NCBI GenBank assembly: GCA_021203915.1
Contig: JAJQAI010000276.1
Span: 1 to 6,639 of the forward strand
Source: Prevotella sp.
GTDB lineage: Bacteria; Bacteroidota; Bacteroidia; Bacteroidales; Bacteroidaceae
Length of the DNA: 6,639 nucleotides
Reading direction: 5' to 3'
This document shows, piece after piece, positions 5,910 through 6,639 of this stretch. Each line of letters begins with the position of its first letter. Positions within the stretch are counted from its first letter, which is position 1. The notes beneath the pieces are model-generated. The model had not been told where the DNA came from, searched no databases, and saw only the letters and a list, made by a program, of their open reading frames with translations. The translations under genes and the position numbers were made by a program.

Positions 5910-5962
5910 TTGGGAAAGCCAGGGGGGCAAAGCACATCCATCTTACTGTCCCCCCTGCCCAA
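5910..5962. terminator. GC-rich hairpin between convergent genes, possible bidirectional terminator
   Basis: CAGGGGGG (5920-5927) pairs perfectly with CCCCCCTG (5950-5957), leaving a 22-nt loop. Beyond a 5-nt bulge (5915-5919) the stem resumes as TTGGG/CCCAA (5910-5914, 5958-5962). The position, 11 nt after the hydrolase stop and 28 nt after the stop of the opposing gene, suits a terminator serving both. Neither strand has a U-tract directly after the stem, so it is not a standard intrinsic terminator. It could instead be an mRNA 3'-end stabiliser or one copy of a dispersed palindromic repeat. Confidence 0.45.
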
Positions 5963-5990
5963 TCACATTCAAAACATCAAAATATTATCA

Positions 5991-6639
5991 TTACTTAATG
6001 ATAATTTTCTTTCCATTAATAACATAAATGTTACCTTTTTTTAGTGCAGAGACTCTTTGACCCAAAAGGTTATAGTAAACTCCTTTTGTGGCTTCTAAAA
6101 TCGTCAAATTCTCTATATGAGCGCCCTGGTCATCATCTTCAATAATGTAAGTACAGGTCGTAGCCTTATTGACCACCTTTTCTGGACCAAGAAGATAGTT
6201 ATTATAGCCTACATCAATACTATAAGTACCGCTATCAGAAAGGGTAATTTCTTCATCTCTATCCTCTACGTTAACAAGATAGTAGGTATAACCTATAATA
6301 TTATTATCACTATCTAAGATTGGAGCATCCTCATTTGGAACGGCTATAGCCATAATTTCATCTTCTTTTAGAACGTTGAGCACATACATGTTGTCGTCTG
6401 GATCTGGCAAGTATTCAAGGCCCTCATAACACAAAAGAGAAAAGCTAGAAATTTCCTCTAATATAGAGCCATCCTCTGGACTAAATACAATATCATAGGA
6501 GGCAATAGTAAAGGTTCTAGTTATCTCATCTGAGGCTTGCTTTGTTTGCCCAAGTAAGAATGTACCTTCGGGGGCATAAAGAGTGTACACTCCCGGTTCA
6601 GTTACCTCCTCCGATAGTGTAATTTTAATACCATTATAA
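5991..6639 (-). CDS. Probable exported repeat protein with Bacteroidales C-terminal tail, C-terminal part (cut by window edge)
   Basis: The frame is open from the stop at 5993-5991 to the right window edge, giving 215 residues; an apparent GTG at 6590 is internal, because the similar sequence continues upstream (NGIKITLSEEVTEPG). The fragment is acidic and beta-rich, with no transmembrane segment. ITLS...G.Y....LLG appears twice about 125 residues apart (fragment residues about 6-30 and 131-151), suggesting tandem beta-sandwich modules. The last 35 residues, including YYNLLGQRV and GNIYVINGKKIIIK, resemble the C-terminal tail of many Bacteroidales extracellular or surface proteins and the type IX secretion (type A) sorting domain. 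Secretion is therefore likely, but the signal peptide lies outside the window and no catalytic domain is visible. Function is unknown. Confidence 0.72.
   Translation of the reverse strand, partial: YNGIKITLSEEVTEPGVYTLYAPEGTFLLGQTKQASDEITRTFTIASYDIVFSPEDGSILEEISSFSLLCYEGLEYLPDPDDNMYVLNVLKEDEIMAIAVPNEDAPILDSDNNIIGYTYYLVNVEDRDEEITLSDSGTYSIDVGYNNYLLGPEKVVNKATTCTYIIEDDDQGAHIENLTILEATKGVYYNLLGQRVSALKKGNIYVINGKKIIIK

Overview
This AT-rich window reads as the chromosome of a Bacteroidales (phylum Bacteroidota) bacterium. Four features support that: a Bacteroidales-type HU protein, several matches to the Bacteroidota -7 promoter element TAnnTTTG about 25-40 nt ahead of start codons with few Shine-Dalgarno sequences, a lipoprotein that resembles the Bacteroidota-restricted DUF4348 family, and an extracellular-type protein ending in the 'GQRV...YVINGKK' tail common in this order. 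I cannot place it below order level.

Layout: 1-134 (minus) is the N-terminal part of an HU-family DNA-binding protein gene that runs off the left edge. 135-350 is a divergent regulatory region. 351-2047 (plus) is an error-prone polymerase operon, umuD-umuC, joined by an ATGA overlap. 2056-3096 (minus) is pheS, convergent with umuC. 3097-3220 is a second divergent promoter region. 3221-5898 (plus) is a compact three-gene cluster: a DUF4348-like lipoprotein, murB, and a PhnP-like metallo-beta-lactamase-fold hydrolase. 5899-5990 holds a strong GC-rich hairpin between convergent genes. 5991-6639 (minus) is the C-terminal part of a repeat-containing, probably exported protein that runs off the right edge. 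No gene-free stretch exceeds 300 bases. I see no rRNA, tRNA, CRISPR array, transposase or integrase.

Functionally the window mixes housekeeping genes (nucleoid protein, tRNA charging, peptidoglycan precursor synthesis) with a damage-inducible-type translesion synthesis operon. UmuD has its self-cleavage Ala-Gly site and Ser/Lys dyad, and UmuC has its catalytic acidic residues, so polymerase V function looks intact.

I found no clear undescribed multi-gene system. The most interesting signal is the umuDC control region: a perfect 12-bp inverted repeat with a 4-nt spacer directly abuts a perfect -7 element and ends 7 nt before the umuD ATG, and a second perfect 8-bp inverted repeat lies just inside the gene. 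The first matches neither the E. coli nor the Bacillus LexA box, so it is a candidate for a lineage-specific damage-response operator or a translational hairpin.
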